Shown piece by piece: positions 1-8,816 of a DNA stretch of 58,847 nt. The position numbers and the translations under genes are program-made. This stretch comes from an uncultured Treponema sp. (GTDB lineage: Bacteria > Spirochaetota > Spirochaetia > Treponematales > Treponemataceae). Under the pieces are notes generated by a model, which had not been told where the DNA came from, ran no database searches, and saw only the letters and a list, made by a program, of their open reading frames with translations. Position 1 is the stretch's first letter; every line of letters begins with the position of its first letter. The stretch spans positions 1-58,847 of the forward strand of contig NZ_CAMHSK010000002.1 in NCBI RefSeq assembly GCF_946187725.1, in the 5' to 3' direction.

Positions 1-839
<839 letters not shown>

Positions 840-1108
840 TATTCTAAAGCCCCGAGGGGCTCAAGATTACCATAAATAACTAATCCCCTGACCAACCTTG
901 ATTGATTAGGAACGCCTTGGAGAAGCTCTCGCCCTCCGCTGGCTTTGTTTAATGTTTTGTTGACATGTACTATTGCCTTTCCGCAATTTTTCCTGTATTG
1001 TTTTTAAGGAAACTTTACGGAAATCCGTCATATCCTTTCCCTTCACTTGCCTGTCTGCTGTTCAAAGAACTTTGTGACCGCCGCACTTGTTGTCAGCGGG
1101 TGAGGATA
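840..1108 (-). other. rRNA operon leader
   Basis: Untranslated leader between the predicted rRNA promoter and the 16S 5' end, about 265 nt. It contains a short GC hairpin (AGCCCC-GA-GGGGCT, about 849-862) just ahead of the 16S start and a boxA-like element. I see no credible coding frame in either direction between the 16S gene and the HD-GYP gene at 1333. Confidence 0.65.
1059..1070 (-). promoter_or_regulatory. boxA-like antitermination element
   Basis: The minus strand reads GTTCTTTGAACA, resembling the boxA (TGCTCTTTAACA) bound by NusB/S10 in rRNA leaders. It lies about 40 nt after the predicted start of transcription, where boxA normally sits. Confidence 0.5.
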
Positions 1109-1137
1109 AATATATCACGACATACATTTTGTGTCAA
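1109..1137 (-). promoter_or_regulatory. rRNA promoter (sigma-70 type) with A/T-rich UP region
   Basis: The minus strand has TTGACA (1137-1132), a 17-nt spacer and TATATT (1114-1109). Directly upstream (plus 1141-1200) are A/T tracts that could act as an UP element. It is the only strong promoter between the 16S gene and the divergent HD-GYP gene. Confidence 0.75.
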
Positions 1138-1332
1138 CAGAAATTTTATTTTTTTTCGAAAATTTTTCATTTTTTTTCATTTTTTTTATTTTTCACGATT
1201 TTCCCCATTTTTATGCTTAAAAGCCCCGCTATTGCTCTCAAATCCCCGCTGCTCTATAATTGAAGAAAAATCACACTTCATGATAGACTATTTAACTCAA
1301 TTAAATTATAATATTCTTATTAAGGAAAAGTG

Positions 1333-2637
1333 ATGGCAAAAGCATTAAATGCAGATAAATTGCAAAAAGTTTTCGAGACAGAAAAACTCTTGAATGAAAT
1401 TCGAGATACAGATGTCCTTTTGGAGCGCATACTCACGGAAGCAAGGGCAATTGCAAACGCAGATGCCGGTTCAATTTATGTAATTGAAGACAAACAGCCT
1501 TCTGCGGTTCCAGTTGCTGCTTACACAGAAGAAGAGTCGGCTTTTAAAGGAAAGCTTCTCCGAATCAAGTATGCTCAAAACGCAACCCAGCAAAAAAAGG
1601 CAAAACCGGAATCAAAATCACCGTATGTCTATTTTACGGTACCGATTACAAAATCATCTATCGCCGGATACTGTGCATGTACCGGGCAAACTCTCAACAT
1701 AGCTGATGCATACCACATCGAAGGTGACACTCCATACAAATTCAACAACAGTACCGATATTTCAACAAATTATAAAACAGTCTCTATGCTTACCGTGCCG
1801 CTCATTACCAGCAGCGGCCAGACTTTGGGGGTCCTGCAAATAATCAATGCGAAGGATTCCAACGAAAATCCCATCCCTTTCAGTGACGAATCAGTCGAAT
1901 TCATAAAGCAATTCGCTTCAAGCGTTACACAAACTCTTGAACACACATACCTCACAAGCAACATGATTAAGCGCATGCAGCGAATGGCAGAATTCCGCGA
2001 TCCAAAAGAAACTGGCTCGCATGTAGAGCGAGTTTCAGATTTTTCACTTGAAATTTACGACCAGTGGGCTCTGAACCACAACATCCCTAAAGAAGAAAGG
2101 ATGAAATACCGCGACATACTCAAAATCGCTGCAAAATGCCATGATCTTGGTAAAGTCGGAATTTCCGATGTGATTCTAAAAAAACCTGGGCCGGGTCGAT
2201 TTAACATAGAGGAACGCTCTATAATGATGGGGCACACCTGCATCGGAGCACAGCTTTTCTCAGAGCCGGAATCAGACATTGATGCCATGTCGCGTGATGT
2301 TGCCCTTCACCATCATGAATGGTGGGATGGAAGCGAAAACGGCTATCCAGGAAACATTGATTATCTATCTTATGAAATCGGAAAACCTGTTGGCCAGACA
2401 AGACCACTAAAAGGCGAAGAAATTCCTCTGGCTGCAAGAATCGTTGCAATAGCGGATGTTTTTGATGCACTTTCTCACAGCCGTGTATACAAAGAGGCAT
2501 GGTCCATCGATGATGCCTTTATGGAAATTCAGGGGCTTTCCGGAAAGCAGTTTGACCCCTCACTTGTGCTTGCATTTGTTGAGGTTAAAGACAGAATTAT
2601 TCAGATAAACTCCGCATACGAGCGCATGGAAAAATAG
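1333..2637 (+). CDS. GAF domain - HD-GYP phosphodiesterase
   Basis: Predicted c-di-GMP phosphodiesterase. A GAF sensory domain (about residues 20-205) is joined to an HD-GYP domain. The metal-binding HD pair is in CHDLGKVGI (H270-D271), a further His cluster HHHEWWDG starts near residue 326, and the GYP signature is intact at 337-339 (ENGYPGN). Sequence ends at residue 434. I prefer the ATG at 1333 because AAGGA lies 6 nt upstream; a GTG at 1330 is in the same frame. No membrane segment is seen, so it is probably cytosolic. The gene stands alone, divergent from the rRNA operon. A PilZ gene at 24.9 kb gives a possible c-di-GMP receptor in the same genome. The ligand of the GAF domain is unknown. 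Confidence 0.9.
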   Translation: MAKALNADKLQKVFETEKLLNEIRDTDVLLERILTEARAIANADAGSIYVIEDKQPSAVPVAAYTEEESAFKGKLLRIKYAQNATQQKKAKPESKSPYVYFTVPITKSSIAGYCACTGQTLNIADAYHIEGDTPYKFNNSTDISTNYKTVSMLTVPLITSSGQTLGVLQIINAKDSNENPIPFSDESVEFIKQFASSVTQTLEHTYLTSNMIKRMQRMAEFRDPKETGSHVERVSDFSLEIYDQWALNHNIPKEERMKYRDILKIAAKCHDLGKVGISDVILKKPGPGRFNIEERSIMMGHTCIGAQLFSEPESDIDAMSRDVALHHHEWWDGSENGYPGNIDYLSYEIGKPVGQTRPLKGEEIPLAARIVAIADVFDALSHSRVYKEAWSIDDAFMEIQGLSGKQFDPSLVLAFVEVKDRIIQINSAYERMEK

Positions 2638-2654
2638 ATTTGCAAAGCTGGTGC

Positions 2655-3149
2655 TCAAAAAGCATCAGCGTGCATTTTAACATTATAGATGTCAGCGATT
2701 ATATGTTTCTGAAGTTCTTCGCTGTATACGCTTGAAAATTTTCTAAGCTCTTTATCACCGTAATAGTTTCCTTTATTGGAACCGAAACCGATTTCAGAAA
2801 GATTCAAGCTGAATTCCCTTTCCCTAAGCTTATCCTCGATGTTATCTTTTGAAAAAATTAAACCGCGGTCATTCATGACGCATATTTTTTTTTCAACGAG
2901 GCGGGCAGCAAAAAGAATATCCCTTGTAAGCACTATATCATTTGCAGAAGTATTTGAAAAAATATAGTTGTCCGCAGAGTCCTTCCCCTTTTCACAGACA
3001 ATCATTTTTACTTCTGGATTTTTCACCTTGATTTCATGATTTGCAACCATGCAGACTTTTACTTTTTGCGGAATGGAATGAGAGATAAGAAAATCACGGG
3101 CTCTAACAGGAAAAGAATCTGCATCAACCCACACAGAAAAATTATACAT
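2655..3149 (-). CDS. DUF188 family protein (YaiI/YqxD type)
   Basis: 164-residue protein with the features of the YaiI/YqxD (DUF188) family: an N-terminal strand ending in WVDADSFPV, a central LTRDI-like segment and a later VMNDRGLIF segment with conserved acidic residues. The family has a PIN-like fold and is often suspected to be a nuclease, but its function is not established. The start codon overlaps the zapA stop by one base (TAATG), so the two are probably translationally coupled. It is the last gene of the infC-to-here minus-strand run. Length is normal for the family. Confidence 0.8.
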   Translation of the reverse strand: MYNFSVWVDADSFPVRARDFLISHSIPQKVKVCMVANHEIKVKNPEVKMIVCEKGKDSADNYIFSNTSANDIVLTRDILFAARLVEKKICVMNDRGLIFSKDNIEDKLREREFSLNLSEIGFGSNKGNYYGDKELRKFSSVYSEELQKHIIADIYNVKMHADAF

Positions 3150-3469
3150 TACTGCAAGGCCTTTTCAATTTTTTCAATCATAAGCTTTGTAAGTCTCTCT
3201 GCCTCGTTACTGTCTTCTTCATCAGTAAAAATTCCGGCATTCTCACCCCCACGAGCAAGCTGTGCCTTGGACTTTTCTTTATACAGCTCATCGCACAAAA
3301 TAATACCAGCAAGAGCCGAAACCTGAAGAGGACTTTTTAAGCTGTCCGAACGCTGAATCCGTCCGACAATTCTCTTATAATACCCGAGAAGTTTAAGAAG
3401 ATACTCATCATCCTCATTCGCCTGAATGACAAAGGGCTGATTGAAAACATCGATTTGGAGAGAACCCAT
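3149..3469 (-). CDS. zapA: Cell division protein ZapA
   Basis: 106-residue ZapA-like protein, expected to bind and cross-link FtsZ filaments at the division site. The N-terminal segment (GSLQIDVFNQPFVIQ) and the following DDEYLLKLLGYY stretch match the ZapA head. The C-terminal half is a predicted helix, as in the coiled-coil stalk. A coiled-coil gene ends 3 bp upstream, which would fit a ZapA/ZapB-like pair. The stop codon overlaps the start of the DUF188 gene. The call rests on family resemblance. Confidence 0.75.
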   Translation of the reverse strand: MGSLQIDVFNQPFVIQANEDDEYLLKLLGYYKRIVGRIQRSDSLKSPLQVSALAGIILCDELYKEKSKAQLARGGENAGIFTDEEDSNEAERLTKLMIEKIEKALQ

Positions 3470-3472
3470 AGA

Positions 3473-4126
3473 CTAGAAAATATCAAACATCGGCTGAGAA
3501 GAATCAGGATTCTCAGAAGCAGAATTCTGACCATCAGACATTTCTGGATTCTGACCAGAAATCATTCCATTCTGAATATTCGACGGCTCGGACTCACCGA
3601 ACTCAAAAGCAACATCTGATGCAAGAGTCTCTGTATTTACAGGCTCCTGAGCTTCAAACTGCGGCTGTACAAATTCTTCATGAACAGGATTTTCTGGATT
3701 TGCGTCAAAATCTCCCTGGATTGACTCTTCGACAGACGGTTGTACAGACTGTTCTTCTGACAAGACCGTTTGCTCTGAAACTGATGAATTTTCGCCATGC
3801 TGCGGAGAGATTTGTAGATTATTGACAGCAGCTACAGCTGGCTGATTGACAGGATTTTGATTAAGAGAGGATTGAGCCGCTCCAGCTGCCGAAAGAACAA
3901 TGTTTTCAACAGCATTAAGACGGCTCAGAGCCTTCAGGATGCCCTCCTCGATTTTGCCCTGATCATTCTGAAAAGATGAAAACTGCTCCGATTTTGCATT
4001 AAGTGCGTTTGAAAGCTCTGCGCATTTTCTACGCAAAGCAGCATTTTCTGCATTAAGCTGTTCGATTTTTTTAACAGCGCTTTCAACCCTTTCTTCAAGC
4101 AACAGAACTTGATCGATAGAAATCAT
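3473..4126 (-). CDS. Coiled-coil protein, possibly ZapB-like
   Basis: 217 residues. The first 70 or so are a strongly heptad-like helix (LLLEERVESAVKKIEQLNAE and onward). The rest is low-complexity, rich in Gln, Ser, Glu, Asn and Pro with no clear fold. There is no signal peptide or membrane segment. The short N-terminal coiled coil and the position directly before zapA suggest a division partner like ZapB, but the long acidic tail is not part of known ZapB. Function is therefore inferred from context only. It follows rplT with a 24-bp gap, so it is probably transcribed from the infC promoter. Confidence 0.6.
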   Translation of the reverse strand: MISIDQVLLLEERVESAVKKIEQLNAENAALRRKCAELSNALNAKSEQFSSFQNDQGKIEEGILKALSRLNAVENIVLSAAGAAQSSLNQNPVNQPAVAAVNNLQISPQHGENSSVSEQTVLSEEQSVQPSVEESIQGDFDANPENPVHEEFVQPQFEAQEPVNTETLASDVAFEFGESEPSNIQNGMISGQNPEMSDGQNSASENPDSSQPMFDIF

Positions 4127-4150
4127 GCACCCCTCCAGGCTCAGTAAAAT

Positions 4151-4510
4151 TTACGCTTCGAGAGCTTTTTTTGCAGCCTCAACAACAGCCTTGAAAGCTA
4201 CAGGATCTTCGATTGCAAGGTTAGACAAAGCCTTGCGGTTGAGTGTGATTCCAGCCTTTGTAAGACCATTGATAAATCTTGAATATGAAAGACCTTCCTC
4301 GCGAACTGCTGCATTGATACGAGCAATCCACAACTGGCGGAAATCGCCTTTGCGGTCGCGGCGGTCAACATAAGCATGGCGGAGAGCCTTTACAACAGCG
4401 TCTTTTGCTGCCTTATAGTTTGTTCCGCGTCGTCCTGTGAAACCGCTTGCAAGCTTCAAGATTTTTGCACGGCGGTTATTGCGTTTTGTTCCATCTACTG
4501 CTCTAGACAT
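4151..4510 (-). CDS. rplT: 50S ribosomal protein L20
   Basis: 119 residues, the normal L20 length. It begins [18 protein letters not shown] and contains the typical basic N-terminal arm ([17 protein letters not shown]) and [20 protein letters not shown] core. L20 binds 23S rRNA early in 50S assembly and in several bacteria represses its own operon; I saw no obvious L20-binding structure here. It is third in the classic infC-rpmI-rplT operon, 24 bp after rpmI. Confidence 0.98.
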   Translation of the reverse strand: MSRAVDGTKRNNRRAKILKLASGFTGRRGTNYKAAKDAVVKALRHAYVDRRDRKGDFRQLWIARINAAVREEGLSYSRFINGLTKAGITLNRKALSNLAIEDPVAFKAVVEAAKKALEA

Positions 4511-4534
4511 TCTTTACTCCTTATAACCTTTAAA

Positions 4535-4735
4535 TTAACCGTACGGAAGCAACTGCTTGCGGATTTTTGCTGATGAATCCTCAGAAAGGATACCTGCGTG
4601 ACGAAGATGCAACTTGCGTTTTGCTGATTTCTTCGTCAAAATATGGCGAAGGTTCATCTTCTTGTACTTTACTTTGCCTGTTCCAGTAAAAGAGAATCTT
4701 TTAGCTGCGGCTTTCTTTGTCTTCATTTTTGGCAT
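4535..4735 (-). CDS. rpmI: 50S ribosomal protein L35
   Basis: 66 residues, starting [20 protein letters not shown] and ending with the family's KLLPYG-like tail (RKQLLPYG). Highly basic, as expected for this small 50S protein. Middle gene of infC-rpmI-rplT, 57 bp downstream of infC. Confidence 0.98.
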   Translation of the reverse strand: MPKMKTKKAAAKRFSFTGTGKVKYKKMNLRHILTKKSAKRKLHLRHAGILSEDSSAKIRKQLLPYG

Positions 4736-4792
4736 TTTGCCACCTCTTAATTAACTAAAGTACTTCCACACCGGGAAGATTTAAACTCTAGC

Positions 4793-5317
4793 TTATTTGG
4801 CCTTGGCGTTCAATGTCATTGACATAAACCGCCCTTCCATTGCGGCAGGCTTCTCGATGGTGTATGAACCTTCGGTCAACCTTTTCAATACTTCGTTCAG
4901 AACATCGTAGCCGAGTTCGGTATGGGCAAGCTCACGACCGCGGAAACGGATTGTAACCTTAACCTTATCGCCTTCGTCCAAGAATTCCTGAACATGTTTT
5001 GCCTTAGTATCAAGGTCGCCGGCACCAATCTTTGGCTGCATACGAATTTCCTTGAGCTTAAGGGCTTTCTGGGCCTTGCGGGAATCACGGAGCCTTTTTT
5101 CCTGCTCGAACCGATACTTACCGTAGTTTAAGATTTTACAAACCGGCGGATTAGCGTTTGGCGAAACTTCTACAAGGTCAAGTTCCCTTTCTTTTGCCAA
5201 TTCCAGAGCCTCACGAGTGGGAACAATCCCATTCTTTCCGCCCTCATCGTCAATAAGTCTGACCTCGCGTACACGAATCTGTTCATTGATTCGCAAACCT
5301 TTTGTATCTGCCAACAT
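4793..5317 (-). CDS. infC: Translation initiation factor IF-3
   Basis: 174 residues with the usual two-domain layout: an N-terminal domain with [16 protein letters not shown] and a C-terminal domain with KIRPKI-type sequence ([18 protein letters not shown]) and [13 protein letters not shown]-3 binds the 30S subunit and enforces start-codon selection. The start is an ordinary ATG after a strong AAGGAGG; the rare AUU start that autoregulates E. coli infC is not used here. First gene of the operon, with a good promoter 46-75 bp upstream. Confidence 0.97.
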   Translation of the reverse strand: MLADTKGLRINEQIRVREVRLIDDEGGKNGIVPTREALELAKERELDLVEVSPNANPPVCKILNYGKYRFEQEKRLRDSRKAQKALKLKEIRMQPKIGAGDLDTKAKHVQEFLDEGDKVKVTIRFRGRELAHTELGYDVLNEVLKRLTEGSYTIEKPAAMEGRFMSMTLNAKAK

Positions 5318-5362
5318 TCCTCCTTGTGTTCATAAAAAACACTACTGCAAATATGTCCTTAG

Positions 5363-5392
5363 ATTATATCAAAATAATCAAAAGTATGTCTA
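5363..5392 (-). promoter_or_regulatory. infC operon promoter
   Basis: The minus strand has TAGACA (5392-5387), an 18-nt spacer and a perfect TATAAT (5368-5363). The predicted start of transcription is near 5356, giving a leader of about 39 nt before infC. Confidence 0.7.
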
Positions 5393-5419
5393 GTGATTTT
5401 CAACCAGAAACAAACATAA

Positions 5420-6274
5420 TTAGCAATTAGAAGTGGAACAGCCTTCACCGCCCGTTTTTTTCAGCAGACAGAAGTAAAGTGGACCTGCACCGCCAGCTTT
5501 ATCCGGGAGAATTTGTGCTCCGTATTCAGTTTTTTCATATTCGGGAAGTTCGTTTGAAATAAAATTACTGTAATTCAAAGAAATCTCTGGTTCAAGGATT
5601 ATCGCATTCTTGAATTTTTTGAGCAGTTTCGCAATCACATTGTCATTTTCATCTGGTGAAAGCGCGCATGTAGAATATAGAAGAAAACCTTCAGGTCGCA
5701 GCATTCTCCATGCGGAAGACAAAAGAGCCCACTGAGCCATCGACAGTGTTTTTATCCTTGAGGGCGACCACTCAGAAAGATATTTTTCATCGAGAAAAAC
5801 ATGGCGTTCTGAAGAACACGGGGCATCAAGCAGAATCGCATCGAATGAAGATTCATTTGCCCGGCACATCTGTGCTCCATCCTTGCAAATTACGGTAACT
5901 CTCTCGCGAATTTGTTCTGGAAGGCAGTCACGGACAGTGTTCAAAAGTCGGTTTTTACGGTCAGGCGAGCGCTCATTTGAAAGCAGATTTGCGTCATCAG
6001 CCATGTTTGAAGCAAGAACCAAAGTTTTTCCGCCGGGAGCCGCGCACAAATCGAGAATGTCGGTAGCATCTTTTAAAGGAAGGGAAACTGCCGCACGCAC
6101 TGAAGCCGAATCCAGAAAGTAAGACTTTTCACCGCCAGCCTTCCATTCAGCATAATCACTTTCAAGAGGAAATGCCGCTTTTAAGGCCTGCCAACGGTCG
6201 GCAAAAAGATTTGAATAATATTCTTCAAAACCGGCAGCCCCGCTCAATTTTTTGTTTTTTTCAGACTGTTTCAT
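5420..6274 (-). CDS. RsmB/NOP2-family RNA m5C methyltransferase
   Basis: 284 residues. Seen: the SAM-binding motif DILDLCAAPGGKT (about 73-85), DAPCSS with the cysteine that releases product, and YSTC with the catalytic cysteine that attacks C6 of cytosine. These are the hallmarks of the RsmB/RsmF/NOP2 family, which makes 5-methylcytosine in rRNA or tRNA. It lacks the N-terminal NusB-like domain of RsmB and the C-terminal PUA-type part of RsmF, so the exact target cannot be named. Its ATG overlaps the stop of the NagZ-like gene by four bases (ATGA), indicating coupling. Confidence 0.88.
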   Translation of the reverse strand: MKQSEKNKKLSGAAGFEEYYSNLFADRWQALKAAFPLESDYAEWKAGGEKSYFLDSASVRAAVSLPLKDATDILDLCAAPGGKTLVLASNMADDANLLSNERSPDRKNRLLNTVRDCLPEQIRERVTVICKDGAQMCRANESSFDAILLDAPCSSERHVFLDEKYLSEWSPSRIKTLSMAQWALLSSAWRMLRPEGFLLYSTCALSPDENDNVIAKLLKKFKNAIILEPEISLNYSNFISNELPEYEKTEYGAQILPDKAGGAGPLYFCLLKKTGGEGCSTSNC

Positions 6275-7656
6275 TTTCCCATTCCGTAGGCTTTCATGCC
6301 GGCATTGTAATCACTGTCAAATTTCTTCAAGTCAAACTCAGCATAATCAGGATTCACACGCACTGAAAAAACAGGACTTTCAAGCTCTGCAGAAGAAAGA
6401 TTTTCCGCAGAATCAGCAACTTCTGACATTTCAAGGATTCCAGCCTCGATTTTATAGCGGATTACATTTTCGACAGCCTGAGAAATCTTTTCTTTTAAAG
6501 CCGGATTTTTCTCAGAGTTTTCGATAAGAATTTTAGCAACAGAACCAAAGCGTTTTTCAGAGAGCATGATTACATCAACTCCTGCTTCGATAGCCTGTAC
6601 TACAGCAAGTTCCGGAGGCCATCCGTTTTTGGCGAGGGCACCCATAAAAATGTCATCCGAAAGGATAAGGCCTTTAAAATCAAGTTTTTCGCGCAGAATC
6701 TGAGCAACCCAAAAATCAGAGAGACAGGCAGGAGTTTTTGCCCCGGCATAAGAATCATCATCAGTGAGGGTGATTCTTGCATGACTCATAAGAACTGCTG
6801 AAGAGCATGGAAGAAGATTTTTGAAAGGCTCGATATAATTTCTTTCAAGTTCAGCTTTTGTAATAACGATTTCGGGTAAGCCTGTATGAGGGTCGGTGCT
6901 GGAATTTCCCGGAAAATGCTTGAGAACCGTGGCGATGCCGTTTTCTTCATAGCCGCAGACCGCATTTTTTCCATAAGAAAGCACATCGTCAAGATTTCCG
7001 AAAGTGCGCGTATCCAGAAAATCCCGGTTTGACTCGTTTTCTACCTCAACGACAGGCGCAAGATTCATGTGGAATCCAAGGTTTTTCATTTGCCTTGCCT
7101 GCGCAGAATACAGTTCAGACGCCCCCTCAAGCGAAAAAGAGGCGGCAACTTTTTTTTGAGACCAGAGAACGCTTGTAAGCCCGCGTAAACGGTTCACATC
7201 GCCTCCTTCCTGATCAACCGCGACAAAAGGCGGCGGATTATTATTCTCGATGTAAAAATCACGGATTGACTTGATATAATCGTAAGTTTCGAGGGGATCT
7301 TTTGAAATGTTGTATGAAAAAAGAAGCACTCCGCCAGGAACAAGAGGCTCCCCCTCATCATATTTTCCATATAAAGAGCCTGTTTTTTCGACTGATGAAT
7401 ATTTTTGATTCCCCTCGATGTTTACAAGAAAAAGCTGAGAAATTCTGACCTCATCGGAAAGACTTGCGGCATATTCTTTAACTGCCTGATTTTTCGCCAT
7501 CTCGATTCGTTCAAGGCGCTGTTTTTCTTTTAAAAGACGCTCTGCTTCGATTTGCTCAGGGGTAAGTTTTTTAGTGCATGAAAAGAAACTGCATGCTGCG
7601 CAGAACAAACACAATGTTTTTACGCGGAAGAACACAGACAAACTCGGTTGATTCAT
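6271..7656 (-). CDS. NagZ-like family 3 glycoside hydrolase, lipoprotein
   Basis: 461 residues. An N-terminal hydrophobic signal ends in a lipobox (FFSCTKK), so it is probably a lipoprotein. The GH3 N-domain follows: AVDQEGGDVNRL, KHFPGN with the D-P-H dyad used by NagZ-type enzymes as acid/base, and LSDDIFMGAL with the nucleophile Asp. NagZ removes N-acetylglucosamine from muropeptides or glycans; here the enzyme would act outside the cytoplasm, unlike cytosolic E. coli NagZ. Peptidoglycan recycling or chitin/glycan use are both possible. A -10 box lies exactly 6 nt before the ATG and no Shine-Dalgarno sequence is visible, so the mRNA is probably leaderless. Confidence 0.85.
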   Translation of the reverse strand: MNQPSLSVFFRVKTLCLFCAACSFFSCTKKLTPEQIEAERLLKEKQRLERIEMAKNQAVKEYAASLSDEVRISQLFLVNIEGNQKYSSVEKTGSLYGKYDEGEPLVPGGVLLFSYNISKDPLETYDYIKSIRDFYIENNNPPPFVAVDQEGGDVNRLRGLTSVLWSQKKVAASFSLEGASELYSAQARQMKNLGFHMNLAPVVEVENESNRDFLDTRTFGNLDDVLSYGKNAVCGYEENGIATVLKHFPGNSSTDPHTGLPEIVITKAELERNYIEPFKNLLPCSSAVLMSHARITLTDDDSYAGAKTPACLSDFWVAQILREKLDFKGLILSDDIFMGALAKNGWPPELAVVQAIEAGVDVIMLSEKRFGSVAKILIENSEKNPALKEKISQAVENVIRYKIEAGILEMSEVADSAENLSSAELESPVFSVRVNPDYAEFDLKKFDSDYNAGMKAYGMGK

Positions 7657-7662
7657 AAGTTG

Positions 7663-7668
7663 ATTCTA
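7663..7668 (-). promoter_or_regulatory. -10 box for leaderless nagZ-like gene
   Basis: The minus strand reads TAGAAT at 7668-7663, with six bases between it and the ATG (7656-7654). Transcription would begin at or next to the A of ATG. Confidence 0.5.
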
Positions 7669-7714
7669 GCAAAAAAAAATCTGCGTGCATACACTACAGT
7701 TAAAATTTTTGTGT

Positions 7715-7720
7715 TATACT
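7715..7720 (+). promoter_or_regulatory. -10 box for leaderless SDR gene
   Basis: TATACT is followed by six bases (ATCCGC) and then the ATG at 7727. No Shine-Dalgarno sequence lies between, so transcription probably starts at the ATG. Confidence 0.55.
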
Positions 7721-7726
7721 ATCCGC

Positions 7727-8671
7727 ATGAGAAAGATTACTATTATTACAGGCGCAAGTTCCGGCATGGGTGCTGAATTCGCGCGGCAGATTTACAGAAA
7801 CCTTCAGAATAAAAAAGAAGAAGCCTCAGGCGACGAACTCTGGCTTTTTGCCCGCAGTAAAGAAAAACTCGAAGGTGTAAAAAACGAACTTGAGAATGTG
7901 AAAAACACAATTCCTGAATCAGAAAGTTCAGAAACGGATGTTCAGGAATCAGAAGCAAGCGAATCAGAAAATCCAGAGTTGGAAAGCGAAGGAATCAAAA
8001 TCGAAAAAACAGCAGAAGAAGTCCGCAATGAAGAGCGCTCGCCGAAAATCAAAGTCATTCCGATGAATCTTGCAGGAAAGGAGGGCGTAAATCTTTTCAA
8101 GACATTTCTCGCAACCGAAAAGATTTCAGGAGGCTACGAAATCGACCTTGTAGTAAACAATGCAGGATTCGGAACTTACGGACCATTTGATGAAACAGAC
8201 TTGGACCGAGAGCTTGAGATGATTGACTTGAACTGCACCAGCTTAACAGGAATATGCGGGGCTGTCCTCCCCTTCCTGCATAAAGGCTCATCAATAATAA
8301 ATGTCGCTTCACTTGCTTCATTTCTCCCTCTCGGAAATTTTGCTGTATATGCGGCGACAAAGGCTTATGTCCTTTCATTTTCCGTGGCACTGGCAGCAGA
8401 ACTTAAAGACAAGAAAATCAAAGTCAGCGCACTCTGTCCGGGAAGCGTTTCGACCGATTTTGCAAATGTCGCTTCAAACGGCGTGAGAAAAGAAGTCCTC
8501 AACGGGAAAGACCCGGTTAAAGTTGTCGAGCACTGTCTTAAAAAGGCGAAAAAGGGCAAGAAAATCATTCTATGGAACGCAAAATGGAAATTCACCGCTT
8601 TCATGAGTCATTTTATAGGCAGATATTTGTGCGCGAGATACACCTTCAAATATAATAAGAGACCGCACTAA
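7727..8671 (+). CDS. Short-chain dehydrogenase/reductase
   Basis: 314 residues from the preferred ATG. The NAD(P)-binding motif TGASSGMG is at the N-terminus (MRKITIITGASSGMGAEFA), NNAG is at mid-protein, a catalytic serine lies in INVASLASF and YAATK supplies the Tyr-x-x-x-Lys. An unusual Glu/Ser-rich insert of about 60 residues sits between the first two strands of the Rossmann fold (ETDVQESEASESENPELESE). An ATG at 7685 is in frame but would add 14 residues before the Rossmann strand and lies upstream of the -10 box. Substrate unknown. The C-terminal basic segment resembles SDRs that act on lipid substrates, but that is a guess. Confidence 0.85.
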   Translation: MRKITIITGASSGMGAEFARQIYRNLQNKKEEASGDELWLFARSKEKLEGVKNELENVKNTIPESESSETDVQESEASESENPELESEGIKIEKTAEEVRNEERSPKIKVIPMNLAGKEGVNLFKTFLATEKISGGYEIDLVVNNAGFGTYGPFDETDLDRELEMIDLNCTSLTGICGAVLPFLHKGSSIINVASLASFLPLGNFAVYAATKAYVLSFSVALAAELKDKKIKVSALCPGSVSTDFANVASNGVRKEVLNGKDPVKVVEHCLKKAKKGKKIILWNAKWKFTAFMSHFIGRYLCARYTFKYNKRPH

Positions 8672-8701
8672 GGCGAGAAAACCGGCGATAAAGAAAATTC
8701 A

Positions 8702-8730
8702 TTGAAATATCGTTTCTTATGGTGTATAAT
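8702..8730 (+). promoter_or_regulatory. Promoter of the TPR-metallophosphoesterase-ParB-like operon
   Basis: TTGAAA (8702-8707), 17-nt spacer, TATAAT (8725-8730). The leader to the ATG at 8817 would be about 80 nt. Confidence 0.75.
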
Positions 8731-8816
8731 TTCAAGAAATTTTAAAGGGATTTTGGAAAATTCAGTTTTTTTTCGAAATTCCTTAAATCCTTTTCGGTCT
8801 GGAGTCGAATCGATTT

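Noticed and set aside
965..1333. Plus-strand frame of 122 codons before the HD-GYP gene
   Set aside because: It runs through the rRNA leader and promoter, has a Phe/Leu-rich composition from T-tracts and no ribosome site.
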